From the NCBI GenBank assembly GCA_021234155.1, contig JAJEKV010000020.1, positions 5,258,563 through 5,322,562 on the forward strand: a stretch of DNA of 64,000 bases, in the 5' to 3' direction. The notes below the pieces were generated by a model that was not told the DNA's origin, searched no databases, and was given only the letters and a program-made list of their open reading frames with translations. Positions 43,746-56,400 of this stretch are shown here, one piece after another. This DNA is from Isoetes taiwanensis. Lineage: Eukaryota > Streptophyta > Lycopodiopsida > Isoetales > Isoetaceae. The stretch's first letter is position 1, and each line of letters begins with the position of its first letter. The position numbers were made by a program, and so were the translations under genes.

Positions 43746-43794
43746 GAGAAACGTTCGCGGCGGCCGCTAGGCCGCCGCGATAAGTTTCTTGTAG
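43746..43794. repeat. GC-rich perfect hairpin
   Basis: GAAACGTTCGCGGCGGCC, loop GCTA, then GGCCGCCGCGATAAGTTTC, the most perfect member of a family also at 31523 and 25090. Confidence 0.85.
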
Positions 43795-43892
43795 AGAATA
43801 AATATATATTTATATTTTATTGGAATGGAAAAGTACATCCAATGCAAGTTCACGATCGAAGGTTACCATACATACAAGCAATTAATGTTGGT

Positions 43893-44992
43893 CTAACGCC
43901 GACAAACAATACCAGCACCCGTAGAAAGGCCATCTATCCCACAACGAGTAGTAGGAAACTCGTTAGCATGTAAATACTCAAGTGGAAGACCATATTGGGA
44001 AACTTGACAATCATGTGCAAATAGGGAAGAAGTGGCATACAAACGTTCCCCACCCATAATGGGCATGGGAGATGTGCGGTTGACATGGCTAACAAACCCA
44101 GGAGCATAGGTATGCCCAAGAACTCCGTGCACCTTGCTCGAGAGGTGGGGAAACTCGAACTCAAGCTCAAGGTGTGCAAAACAATCATCATCCGTAATGC
44201 CATAATTATGGATATAAGACTCCTTTGGAGTAATTGGAACCACGGATGCTTTAAGGCTAAAAAGACCATCAATTTCAACTATTACCATGTTGGTAGCCTT
44301 ATGACGAATTATCCTTACACCACTTTCTAGTACCTCCCAAGAGGACCTAGATGCTAAGGGCAATACCACTGGAGTAGAGTCATAGACAATTGCTAATTGA
44401 TCAACAGTATCATCCCACTTAGCAACTTTTTTAGCCCCAAGGTAAAGCTTATGGCTTCCAAAGATGATTCCCAAAGATTTTATCCAAGTGAAATCACGAC
44501 TGCGTCCTTGATCTCGTTCCTTGCCAATGAAAAAGGCATTGATATGCAAGTTGTAATCAGAGACGAGGCAAAAGGTGGAGTCACGTTTTCCATGGAAGTA
44601 GAAGGCAATCCCATCACCACCGACAAACCGAGGGTCTTGACAGATAGATCCTTTCAGATGGCAAACTATAAATAACCAAACGTAGTTGCGTTAGATATAC
44701 ATATATGTAATCTAGTTTAGATAACAAGCATATACGTACGACAATAACTTTCGCAAAGCCTGCAGTTGTAGAAGCACTTTTCCAAGCAACCGGGGGGACA
44801 AGGTATGCTAATGCTTTTGCATTTGCTAAAAGTATCAGAAGCACAAGGAAAATTTTGGGGGGATGATGAAGGCGGAGGAGGTGGTGGTGGAGAGGGAAAA
44901 TGAGGAGGAGAAGGAGGAGATTTTTGCAAAGATGGTCGTATAAATCCTAACAAACAAACAAGAACTAGAATGCCCAAGTTAAACTTTGTCAT
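43893..44992 (-). CDS. root-cap / LEA-related secreted protein (complete, 2 exons)
   Basis: Member of the plant root-cap protein family (extracellular, expressed in root cap or embryo; biochemical role not established). Exon 1 (44992-44740) starts MTKFNLGILVLVCLLGFIRP, a clear signal peptide. It continues with a Pro-rich stretch (FPSPPPPPPPSSSP) and a Cys-rich segment (CPPGCLEKCFYNCRLCESYC). A phase-1 intron (GTACGT..TTATAG, 44739-44666) follows. Exon 2 (44665-43893) begins LCHLKGSICQDPRFVGGDGI, then FYFHGKRDSTFCLVSDYNL, the family hallmark HINAFFIG, DFTWIKSLGI, WDDTVDQL, NYGITDDDCFAHLELEFEF, GVLGHTYAPGFVSHV and MPIMGGERLYATSSLFAHDC. The spliced frame is 341 codons with no defect and the family's usual layout. 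It is intact, unlike almost everything near it. Confidence 0.93.
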
Positions 44993-45366
44993 GATTCTGA
45001 AATGAAATTATTGTTGCCCGATGTTGCCCTTCATAGCCTTTTATTCATGGTCACCTTGGACTTTTTTGCCTTCCACCTTGTTGTTTCATTTATTTATGTA
45101 ACATGGTTCTAGTTTCTAACATGCCAGCCCATATTACATTTTTCTTTTTGTTTTGTATATGCAACAACTTGTATTGTACTATAATTTTTGCACACGGTTT
45201 AAGGAAGATTCAATTGTCTATACAATAGTTATGCTTCACCTACAAAAGTGCGAAAGCTCATGACTTGAACATAAAAAATATTAAACTTCCTATTTATGGA
45301 GGATGATAACTTCCTATTAAATCGATATTCATACTAAACTAGGCTTTATGAAAACAATGTAATAAA
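44993..45366. promoter_or_regulatory. 5' flank of the root-cap-like gene
   Basis: AT-rich sequence upstream of the minus-strand ATG. No single TATA box stands out with confidence. Confidence 0.3.
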
Positions 45367-45394
45367 CTAGTAACAGCGACCGGCATTGGCGGGC
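45367..45394 (-). mobile_element. Helitron 3' end (minus orientation)
   Basis: Read on the minus strand: GCCCGCCAATGCCGGTCGC, then TGTTA and CTAG followed by T. The hairpin is imperfect, but the layout matches the end at 24540. Confidence 0.65.
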
Positions 45395-45633
45395 ATACTT
45401 AAGATTGCATTGCAAAGAATGATGAAGTTGTAGATGTATTCAAATACATATAGCAAAAAATTTGGTGCTACCATGAGTTGCCCTAACATGCAAGATAATT
45501 GTACTTTATTCGTATTTACGTATTTATAGATTATAGAATGAACCTATAAATTTATATATTCAACTGACACACTGGGCATTAATTTTAAGGTTTTATGCAA
45601 GACAAAGCCATGAGTGATTGAGTGGTTGAGAAG

Positions 45634-45700
45634 GAAGGAAGGAAGGAAGGAAGTATATTTTAACGTCCACGGAGAAGGAAGGAAGGAAGTTTTAACGTCC
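45634..45700. repeat. GGAA microsatellite and short duplication
   Basis: (GGAA)n occurs twice, each followed by TTTTAACGTCCACGGAG, an imperfect 40-bp duplication. Confidence 0.85.
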
Positions 45701-46559
45701 ACGGAGGCCAACTGGCCTATGAGACGGTGATACAATATAGTGGAAAGTTTCCAAACACAAAAGAAAACAACAGAAACCCTGCCTGTACAATGTGTCTCTA
45801 CCACTGGGATAAAAAAACCTTCCATGTGGGAGGAAAAACCCTTGTAGTAGGCGTTGAGAGGCCCTATCTGGGCGCTCAAATTCCCTGTGTTGTGAGGGAC
45901 TCCCTGACAGTGGAGACTTGCAGAATGTATGATGCGAGACGTGCCACCATTGGCGAAGCCAGCAGTTGATGAATTGCTATCTCAGAGCATCTGAGATCGG
46001 CATGAGTTGCTCGGATGTGTGCATATGCTGGGCATTCCTGTAGAGCATGGTGAGAGAAAGACAATGAATGATATGTCGAACAAAAATGCAAAAATATAGA
46101 TTAATGGTTGTAACTTTGTGTCCATATACGCCCAAACACAATAGAATTGGCAATAGCACAAAAGAGTAGAATATATCAATTATCTATAACATTATGATTC
46201 AACCCAAGTTGTATGAATTGCAAATGTGAGAGGAGAAAATGCACTTTGCCTTTTCTAGTTGTCATGTATTGTAGTATATCGCATTGCATGTGTATGCATC
46301 ATTTCGGCTACTTCTGTGTATTTGAGGTTTCATCGTAGCAGCAAGCACTTCTGCCTCTAAGCAATCCTTGTCTGTGTCAAATTTGTGACTGCTTAATTCT
46401 GTAAATTCATATCCAGTTACTATGGTCATAACATCTACAATGACAATCACATGGTCTATATTTTTATGAAACCATATTTGTTGTGCAACGCCACCAAGAG
46501 TTCATGACCATGGAAGCATATAAGCATGTAACCCTACAAGAATGGATGTTGTTAATAGA
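45701..46559. other. intergenic region
   Basis: The ORF at 45727-45969 has no recognised domain. No repeat noted. Confidence 0.3.
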
Positions 46560-46635
46560 CGAAGCGGCCATATGGTTACAAATTTGAGTATGTCCTATGA
46601 AGCGGCCATATGGTTACAAACTTGAGTATGTCCTT
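46560..46635. repeat. ~39-bp tandem duplication
   Basis: GAAGCGGCCATATGGTTACA plus AA(T/C)TTGAGTATGTCCT occurs twice in a row. Confidence 0.9.
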
Positions 46636-48680
46636 GACCACATATATTGATGTTCTGTTCAAATCAACATCCACATTGTAAGCTTGAAAATACCTCTTGC
46701 GTTACTGGATAACATGGGAATATCTGGATACGGAACAAGTACAAAGATTAATCAAAATCCCGGATCCTTTGCACCTCTGGACATCATGAAAATATTTTTG
46801 GAGATGCCGCAAGTTACGATGAATTAGATTTAACCAAAATGGGTGTGTATTAGGTGGCGATTTACTGGAACATGTATTAGTGTTTGTCTTCTTTACCAAT
46901 AAGAAGCAATAAAATAAACCTTAGTTAATAAGAATTGAATTGATTGAATCGAATCAAATGGCCATAGTTAATATAAATAACCATAGTTAACATAATTGAA
47001 CTTATATTAAGTTTTTTTTTTTTTTTTTTTTGAACTTATATTTAGTTGGTACCAGCAGTTGCAGTCATAGTTAAAATTCTGGTTCAATAGAATCTAATTG
47101 TTAATGCATGATTTAAATGAAAAGCCTTTAATAAATATTTTCTCCATTTTCTTTACTATAATTCAATAAATAAAGTTAATTTGTTGAAGAAAGTAGCCTA
47201 GATGTTGCAAAACCGCTTCTATGTGGATATTTTTAAATGTGTGTCTTTATAAGAAATTCCTTGGGATGTTTGTATTAGGCAACGGGCGATGGCATATTTG
47301 AAGGCTTTCTATGCAATGCAGGACAACTATCACAGAGTACAGCTTCATGATTGGTCACATCAGTTGGTGGAGTTGGTGCTTCTCTATGAAGTGGAAGTAT
47401 AGGGACCAGTGATATCACTTTCGACTTGGGAGGACTCAGAGCAGGTACAGACAGGCTTTTTGACTCGAGAACTTAAAGTCAAGTTCGTGGTCCCATATCC
47501 ATTTTATTTATTTATTTATTTATTTAAAGAAAAAATATTTTTCTTCATAGGAAGAATTACATCAAAGAGATCCTACAAGGATCAAATAACCTTGAAGTAC
47601 AGAGGATCCCTTATGGATCAAATATCATACTTGAAGCTTTAGTACTCATAAGTTTTCCTAAACCTCTTCTTCTAACTAACTACTACTACATGATCATAAT
47701 CAATATCTTCATAGCTAGCAGAATACTATCAGGAGACAAATACAAATTTTCCACAAGCTGCAAATAAATCTTGAATGCACAATAAAACACCTCTTGCAAG
47801 AGTAGAGATGAAGAGAAAAAGATTGAAGAAGTACCATGAACAATCTGCCATACTGCTCAAAGAAGCTGCTACAGCTCCAAAAATCAACACATTTTGCAGA
47901 TTAATCAACAATCTATGAACCGGAAAAGATGTTGCATTGTCGGGATATGTGACAGTCGGCATTAAATGGCTAGACACAAAGCCAAGCCATCAAAGTTGCT
48001 TCCAAAGCTTGGTTCAAAATATAAAAGCCTCACCCGCAACAAAAAATCCCTAGCCCGGCAGTCTGACCCAGTTCATATCTCATCACCAAATCTGGCAGAA
48101 TCAGACCAATCTACTCTTCTTTTTTAGGAAATCAAACTCTAAACCTTTAGGCTAGTACAAAAGTGCAAGAGGAAGGGAAAGGTCTCAACAACTTTCTTAC
48201 CTAGAATCATATTGTAGCTTCCTGTGAACCATAAATCAAATCATTTTCCTGAATCTTGCAGCCTCTTTCTTCCTTCGCCTTATAGGCCGGCCTCCAACAA
48301 AAATGCTAGATCTGCCCTTTCAGCGTGTCTATTAGAGGCAGTAGACATAATACATGAAGTGTCAAAGAAAGACCATGTTAGTGGATATCTGCTGCACAAA
48401 GACTCGCCGCCGGAAAAAAGTAGAGATCTATGCACCTATTCTTCTGCCCTTGGAGTAATTGGTCAAGCCTTGTTAGCATCAAAGATTCAGAGTTTAGCTT
48501 CACGATTTTGGTTGGGATGGTCTGTAGAAGGGAGGGCGACCGCTGCCCTTTAGCCGGCCAAGAAATGCATGCTTTAGTACACAATAAACATTTAAGTGTT
48601 TGGAACGAATATCATTAGTTGAAATTGACGTACATTTGTGATGAACAATTAACGAGACAGTTGGAGAAGTTATCACAAAT
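46636..48680. other. intergenic region
   Basis: A T22 run at 47011-47032 is flanked by similar TTGAACTTATATT/AACTTATATT words, possibly a retroposon poly(A/T) tract. No supported gene. Confidence 0.35.
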
Positions 48681-48689
48681 CAAAAGCGG

Positions 48690-49030
48690 CACACATCTAC
48701 ACTTATGCGCAGCAATGCTGGGCACACGTTTACTAGATATCCCGAGCGCACAAAGTTAATACATTGATGATAACAAAAATAAATGTATATCCTTGCAAGC
48801 ATCAACCTGTCATGTGGTGTCGTCAGAAGTTGCACATATGGACGTTAAAGGCTAAGTACAAACACAAGCTAAGACATTAGCTCGACAACACCGGGCACAT
48901 ATTTACTAGATATGCCGAGCACACAAAATTAATACATTGATGATAACAAAAAGAAATGTCCATTCTTGCAAGCATCAACCTGTCATGTGGTGTTGTCAAA
49001 AGTTGCACATATGGATGTTAACACTAGAGT
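48690..49030 (+). mobile_element. duplicated Helitron-like 3' ends (~173-bp direct repeat)
   Basis: Two copies share CAAGCATCAACCTGTCATGTGG, GTTGCACATATGGA and TTAATACATTGATGATAAC. Each begins with a Helitron-type terminus: GCGCAGCAATGCTGGGC then ACACGTTTACTAG (CTAG at 48733-48736), and CTCGACAACACCGGGC then ACATATTTACTAG (CTAG at 48906-48909). Both are followed by ATAT. Either two elements inserted in tandem, or the end plus flank was duplicated. Confidence 0.78.
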
Positions 49031-52000
49031 TGTCCCTTGATGAACCCAAATATGTTTATTCATACACTTTTTTCGAGATTCTATTATAGTTTCAAGATAA
49101 AGAATTTGTCTACATACTCACAATATGTTGTCCTCCATAAGTGCACATATAAGGAAAAAATTATGAAAAATATATAAAGCTTCTATTACCAAGCATAATG
49201 TGGAGCCAAACACAAAGGGATCAAGTTTATTCTCAAAGTCTTTAACATTTCTCACGTTATTTTGCAAATATAATTTTTCCTAGAAATTCTAATTCTTCCA
49301 TCTTGTAAACTATGATATGAGAAATCTATCACAAGAAGAATTAGAAAAATCTATGGTGGAATTATCGAGAAATAATTCCTGAAAGTTTGAATATGGACCC
49401 AGTTGGATCCCCCGAGGATTGTAATTCTGAAAATTCATAGTACTTCTCCACTTTTTGAAAAAATGAAATGCATTTAGCAAGACGAGTAGTACTTAGTATC
49501 TGGTTTGCATTGAAAAATAATAGTAACTTCACACTCTTATCGTATCTCAAATATCATGGATGTGAAATGGTTTCTGGATGTCTGTTTTTCGGAAATTTCT
49601 TAAGGACCTGACTGGGTCTCTTAAGGATTGATATTATGGTTTGCTAATTGATACATCAAATTTTTATGAAATCACATGAAATCTGAAAAATGAGTAGCAT
49701 TTGTAGGCTATATTCGTAGAAAATTAATGTTAACTTGAAATTGTATTCCATGTTCAGTGTCATAAGATCATATCATTGAAACCATCGAATTGAGTGTATT
49801 TCAAGCTGCAATTGTGCTAAGCTTGTGAAGAATTTTATTTTGTTACTCTTTCTGATTTGGAAAATGTTTTCAAGTATATCCCTCATATACCTAAGAAACA
49901 ATGAATGAATTCATAATGTGCCACTATGGATAATACTGCATTTAGCTAAATCACATACTCTCATGGCATTATCATTTGCCATTTGAATTCATGAAATACC
50001 TCTAGATTTTTAGTTGTTACTATGCTCATCTTCATCATATAGGCTGAAGTCACCCCCTGACTATTAAGGCATATGCTAACCTTTTACTTATGCGCAATAA
50101 TGTACGTCTGAGCGCCAATGGCATTTCTTTGCCAATATATCAAATTTTCAATTCAATTGTGTTCTATTCTAGTTCTTTCCCTTTCTTGTTTTTGTGTGTA
50201 CAAAGCATATGACTTCTGCCTCCAAAAATAGTTGATAAAGAGTGGATTGCCAGGATACATATTGAACTCAGAGTTCTTGGTTTGCTATAGCTTAAGGTAT
50301 GCTTTCAAATTTCTTCCCCTGCAGACTTCATCCAAGTTCGATTCCTTGAATGGGGCCCCAATGGGGGGGAGGACTGTGGAGCCATTGTGTGTGGTGCATT
50401 TACTTTAGGTTTTCATCAACTTCTAGTGGTTGGCTAATGACTTATACACATTTGATTTCTAGAAATATGTTCTCTCCTTTTAGAGATGAAATACAATCAA
50501 CGACCATCCTTGATTTCCCTATTCTTGAGCTAAAATCTTTCTGCACAAAATTAACCATCATCATTTGCAAACGAATAAAGTAATCAATCTGCAATGCTTT
50601 AAAACACTTCATTGTCATCATAAACAGACTCAATTTCATTGTGAAAAATGCTTCAAGATCTTAAAAGTGAAATATAAATAGGCTTTAAGGCATTGTGGAC
50701 CCATGGCCATTATATAGAGTTTTGGAAGGCGGGAGCCTCCCATACTTATCACTTTTTGATAGTATATTATGTGATGTTCCAGAAATTTTATCATCCGCGA
50801 AGACCAGGAGGCCTATGTGATCCAAACAAAGAAAGCAAAAATACAATAGCTCTATCATTATCCATTTTTAGAAAACCCCCGCCCTGAAGGCTTTTCAAGG
50901 GGAAAAACTTAGTAGTGATAAACTCGCTAATAAACTGTATATTTGTATATGTCAGTGTGGTGAGGGATGCAATTGAGCTTGCATGTCTAGGACTTTCTGG
51001 ATATATGATGCTAATGCCAACATGGAAGGTGTATGCAGTATTAAATGCAATGTTTGATTGGGCATAACCAACCCAGTATGGTGCAAATGTTGTGCAATTT
51101 TAAAGGGTGTGAGGCTCATCTTTGATTACTCCCATTTAGCAGCATTGGTAGATCATGTTTTCTCCATCTTTCCAGGCCTATCTGCCTAAGACAGTGATAG
51201 TATACTTCAATTCAAATGGTTGCAATTGTCCTGCCATTCTTCATGGAAAATGTGCCAATGGATACTGCTATTTGGCAAGAGTGAGATTGATCTAGCTTTT
51301 ACAATGTGATGTCTTTACCAGCTCTAAAGCATTGGCATCCCATTGCTTCCTAGAGAACCACATGTCTAGGTACTGTTTGAGGCATTTGTCATCCTCGTTG
51401 TTCTACACCTGTATGCATCCCTGATCCTACACATTCCATCTAGAGATCCAAGTGGTTTGCTTTTCCTTCCATCATACTTTAAGGCATTGTGGACCCATGG
51501 CCATTGTATATGCGTGTTTCTCCATGCTTATCAACTTCAACAAGTGTATAGACAAGGTTTAGAAGGCATGTACCCCCACATATAGGACAGGCAAGCTTCA
51601 CCTGGGCCATTCTTATGATAGATCATATCTTCGCATTGACCATAGTCGACGCTTGAAACAGGACGTCTATATATGCTTTTGGATTTCACTTCTGCTTCAT
51701 AGAGTACCTCTAGAGCTTCCTTTGCAGAAATTGCAAGTGCCAAGATCTTTAAAATGCAGTTTATGGGCTTTATGAAAGGTATTTGCTACGTTTTTCCAGA
51801 TACTCAAATCAATAGCAACATTGGAGTACATCATGGTAGTACTTTTTGACTTGCGCTTGATCAATTGGAAGCATGGTTTGATAATCGTTAGAGAAAATGT
51901 AGGCTCTCCAAAAAGGCCCTATGTGGAAATAGAGAAAATCCACAAGTTGTTTGTTCTAACCAATCAAAGCCAAGTGCCTTTCCTTAATTTATACATACCT

Positions 52001-52879
52001 TACCTGCCATGGAATATTAGCTTTGGTAGCACATGTCATATTTAGATAGGCTCTCTTTTCCCAAGGAAGACTCCCAAATCTATCACATTTTCTATGATAG
52101 TCCCTAAACATTTCCCAATGGTGATATAAAGCCATTTACTCACATGCAGTTATTTTTGGATGCGGCTCCTCGATTTGTGTTTTTGGCGGGGATGCATTCC
52201 TGCAAGCATACCTACAAAGGCTACAAACTATTGGTAAGATCTCTCCATCTTTCATTTGGTAGGATTCCATAAATAATATCAAACATAAAACAATGTTTCT
52301 ACTTTGACTCCTCCAATGCTATATGTTTGGAGCCTACTAGGTTGCAAGGTAGCTCTGTAAATTTGATTTTGTTCCTTCACTCTCACGGGTATTTTAGAAT
52401 GAACAGCATAAAGAATACGTATCTTACACAGTTACAACTGCAGGTTGAAGACTGAAGGCTTCATAAAATGCATGTGTGCATCTCAAGACCATGCGTAGCA
52501 CAAGATGCATATACAGAGGCAGATGGATCCATGAAAAGGTTTTTAACAACGGGCTTCATCTAAATGTCATTACTCATAGTAGTCTTGTTGACATGCATTA
52601 GGGCGGATTTGGGGTCTGAAAATGGCCCATATCTTGGGTTAAAGATTTCCACGTCAGATTTGCCAGGACCAATCAGGTTTGCGCCTTTTTTACAAAAGTC
52701 AGTATTACTTGGCAGGTAGAAGGATGAGCAGGCTTACTTGGCATCCACATGGCGTATTTTCATAGGGGATGCCTGCGCTTTTATTGCAACCATTTTAATG
52801 GCCCATATTTTTCGGGAGTCGCTTCGCCGCCCAAAATAATAATGACTTTGACCGCCTACTGTCAGCGTCACCAACTTCC
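49031..52879. other. long AT-rich intergenic stretch
   Basis: No gene I can support. The minus-strand ORF at 51537-51743 (LAISAKEALEVLYEAEVKSK) faintly recalls copia Gag helices but is too short to call. The words AAGGCATTGTGGACCCATGG and CCATT recur at 50687 and 51480, marking a dispersed repeat. Confidence 0.35.
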
Positions 52880-53380
52880 TTGTCAAATTTTGGCGCCAAA
52901 CTTCTGTACTGTCACTCCGGCGCCTCTACGTGCATCCTCTCCACCTTCACTCCTCATCTGCAATCCATGTCTCCTGTAATTTCTGTGTTCTTGCCCCATT
53001 TACAGAACTCCCAAGGTCAAGAAGTGGGAGGTTTTGTCTCAATAGGTTCGTGGGTGAGTATGCTGCCATCAACGAGGGGCGAGCATAGAGTTAAGCGACA
53101 AAGGCGATCAGACGTGCGGACACATTGGATAGGTAGGATAAAAGAGTTCAAGTTGAATTCTAGCGGCCGGAAAGTGGAAAGTATAACAATACGACATGCA
53201 TATACCCCTTCTGATATGGCCAAAGAGCTAATCTCCACCAAAAACAGCTTCCCAAAATTGCCCGCAAATGGTAACCACCTTAATCGGATCACACGACGCG
53301 AAGCTATCTGTCAGCTACTTAACTGCGTAGAGATAGTTTCGCGTCGTGTGATCTCCTTATCTTTTCATTTCTTTCGTTGA
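52880..53380 (+). CDS. unknown protein, possibly BAH-like
   Basis: A 166-codon ORF whose start is uncertain. The better-looking part (about 53040 onward) has GEHRVKRQRRSDVRTHWIGR, IKEFKLNSSGRKVESITIRH and AYTPSDMAKELISTKNSFPK. The order 'W(I/V)(G/A)RI.E....SG.K...ITIR..Y.P.D' resembles a BAH (bromo-adjacent homology) chromatin domain, but the match is weak. The frame then runs into the hairpin at 53287-53353 and stops soon after, so the C-terminus may be unreal and the next exon may lie at 53411. It is the first gene of the hairpin-punctuated cluster. Confidence 0.4.
   Translation: MSNFGAKLLYCHSGASTCILSTFTPHLQSMSPVISVFLPHLQNSQGQEVGGFVSIGSWVSMLPSTRGEHRVKRQRRSDVRTHWIGRIKEFKLNSSGRKVESITIRHAYTPSDMAKELISTKNSFPKLPANGNHLNRITRREAICQLLNCVEIVSRRVISLSFHFFR
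53287..53353. repeat. 67-bp hairpin, family GATCACACGACGCGAA, copy 1
   Basis: Arms GATCACACGACGCGAA and TTCGCGTCGTGTGATC pair perfectly. Inner CTATCT/AGATAG and CTAC/GTAG extend the stem. Length and arms match copies at 60726-60792 and 63261-63326. Confidence 0.95.
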
Positions 53381-53410
53381 CACGTGTTTACAAACAAATT
53401 TATTGTGCAG

Positions 53411-56400
53411 GTTTATGTTTATCAGACGTCGTGGATGTCATTCCGGCCGAAAGTATTAGTAGTGTACTTGCATCGGAATTGTCCTTTTCCAAGGTATGGA
53501 CACTATAAGAGGAGGGGTCAATTAGTGTCACTTTTTGTGTCAAATTTTGGCCTATAATTGCATATCAAATTTTCTTAATAACTGACGTTATGGGTGACAC
53601 ATACTGATGACACTAATGTAGCAATGAGAACGTCACATATATTGTTAGCTATAGTGGCAGTACTGATGCCACTTGTAGCGTCATAGGTAGTGTCACCTAT
53701 AAAGTCAATCATAACACCACATTTAATGCCACCATTGATGGCAGTACTAGTGCCATCTGTGGCGTCATAGATCCTGTCACCCATAAAGTCACTTATAACA
53801 CCACGTATAATCTCATCATTAATGGCAGTAGTAGAGTCGCCTATAGCATCACTAGTAAAACCATTCATAATGTTAAAATTATTGTCATGTGTAATGTCAC
53901 TTGTAACACCACTTATTATACCATACATATTGTCATTAAACCATGTTGAGATTCATCTATTTTGTCAATGTTAATGTCATGTTTTTTTGTCATTGTTGTT
54001 GGTGATTGCCACATATAGTGTCACTTACTAGGTCATACTATTGTCAACTAACATCACTTTTTATGTCACTTGTAAAGGCATTTATAATGCCATCTACAAA
54101 GTCAAATTGCAATTCAGTGGAGCACCAAAGGCAGCCATTCAATTTATTTGAATATAAGTAATGGATTCATAAAGCTACAAGATATCCAAGACATCATCCG
54201 GAAATCAAAATCTTCATATTTAAAAATAATCATTCATATTCTTGACACTACAAGAGAATGATTGCTATACAAGAGAATGATTGTTAGACGTTAGGTAAAT
54301 CATCAGAAAGCCTTCATAAATCAGACAACTGCCCAAGTTGACTGGTTGACATTTACCTGACGATTAGCCGCCTGACTCATATTATCTGATGATTGTGCGT
54401 CAGATGATACGTTAGGTAATGTGTCAAAGTGATGGTCATGATAATAGTCAGGCATTCAGGAAAATTGTCAGCAGATAAGTCAGTCTATTAGTCAGCATAT
54501 TGGGTATTGGGTAGACTTATGGTCAAGTTATTAGTCAGGCTTTTAGTCACCACATTAATCAGGTTTTTAGTCAGGATAATAGTTTGTTGCTGCTGTGAAC
54601 CTGGTAGGGCAAAACATCATATTGCTTGAATATTATTTTGGGAGATCCAGCGATGCTAGCCCTCCAAAATCTGTCCACCTTTCTTCCATTTCATTCTACA
54701 TCCACATCTCTTGGGTCCAAAGATTTTCTGCACAGGCATCCTTTATATTACAAAAAAAAAAAAATTGTGCATCAAGGAAGAAAGGATTTTAACAGATTCT
54801 TTTATGACCAGGAGCTACCTCTATTTTGCCTTTCTGTATTTCCTCCACTCGGATTTTCCAGAGCCATAGCTTTGCTTGCCTTTCTTCATAGCCTTGTGCA
54901 AGCTGAGGCACCGCCTGATCTGCAATCAAGAAAAGATGAAAGAGAAGAAATGAAGAAGCAAGATTTAGGCCTAAAGCCTGCCTTTATTAAGAAGGGAAGG
55001 GAAGGACTCGAAGAGAAGAAAACAGAAGGAAGGAAGCTTCTGCCATAGCCTGTTTGTTGCCGCCATAGCAAGAAAAGATGCATGCCATCTCTGTGCTCCA
55101 CTGCCTCCTGCAAGAAAAGAGAAGCAATCAGAAGAAGAAGGGAAAAGAATAGCCGACATGCCATAGTGTAGTCCAACAAATAAACAAGAGCACAACAAGA
55201 CCGGGCTCACTAGCCATGCTTGAGGAACTAGTCATCTCCATTTACTTAAGAACACAGGTACAGAATTCTTCAAATGATTTACCATACATTCATCATTCAA
55301 TAGAAGGAAATAATTTAATAATTGCATTCATGAGATTCTAAAAAAAATGGGGCAAATTTTAAAAATGCCCCTGATTTTTTGCAAAATTGCGAAAATACCC
55401 CTGTTTTAAGGGTATCTTTGGTAAAATGACCATAACTTTTTTCTAATAATCCAAATAAGAATATGTCCTTAAGATGAATTATAGATGAGAATGATATCTT
55501 TCTAAGGAAGCTAAAATCATTTGAATCGGAGTTCCGAATCGTAAGTTATGATTATGATTTATTTGTGTCTAAGATTTCACATAACTTGTGATTCCAAACT
55601 CCGATTCATGAGATTTTACCTTCGATAAGAAGATAGCATCCTCATCTATAATTCATCTGAAGGACACATTCCTATTTGGAACATCATAAAAAAGTTATGG
55701 CTAATTTATTAAAAATACCGCTAAAACAGGGGTATTTTCGCAATTTTGCAAAAAATTAGGGGCATTTTTAAAATTTTCCCAAAAAAATGCAATGTCTCAC
55801 AGAGAATAGAATAATGAAGCAGAATTATATTCAATAGTTTTGTCAGAACTTCATACAAAATATCCAATGAACTTATCTCTCTGGTTTGTGTGAATTGCAT
55901 TTCTTTGGAAGGACCTGCACTGAATCCGGAGGTCTGCCATGCTGGTCTGATCTGCCCACGTCCGTGGCTCCACTGGTTCCGTTGACTCCTCTCTGATCTC
56001 TCCTCCCTAATCCGCTCCAATCCGTTCCCTTTCTCCTTCAAACGTGGCTGCCCCAATCTGATTTCGTGCCTTTTCCCTTCAGAAAGGGCTTCCAACCCTA
56101 GCCCTTAGATGTTTACAATCAAATCTCCACTCTCCAATTAAATATACATGATTCCTTAGCTAAGAAAAACCATTATGCAAATAGTTCCATGTCTCTTGTA
56201 GTTCTTGCTCCATTAGGATGAACAAGCTTACAAATGTGCCATGCAGGCATCTCAAATATTGATTTGCTAATGCACATAGTAGAATGATTACTGCTAGGAC
56301 TAAAACCCTGCCCTTTCGGGTTTTCAGGGAAACCTCCACAGTAATTACCCGACTACGGCATAGCCATAAAAAATTGACACATTGGCATATAATCTATATT

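Noticed and set aside
43893-44278. Second minus-strand ORF in another frame within the root-cap-like gene
   Set aside because: Shadow of the real exon, whose frame carries all family motifs.
51537-51743. Copia Gag fragment
   Set aside because: Only a faint helical similarity in 68 residues with no zinc knuckle, LTR, protease or RT nearby.
54626-55048. 140-codon ORF in the CACTA interior as transposase
   Set aside because: None of the TNP2 or TNPA motifs are present; composition looks random with a Lys/Glu tail.
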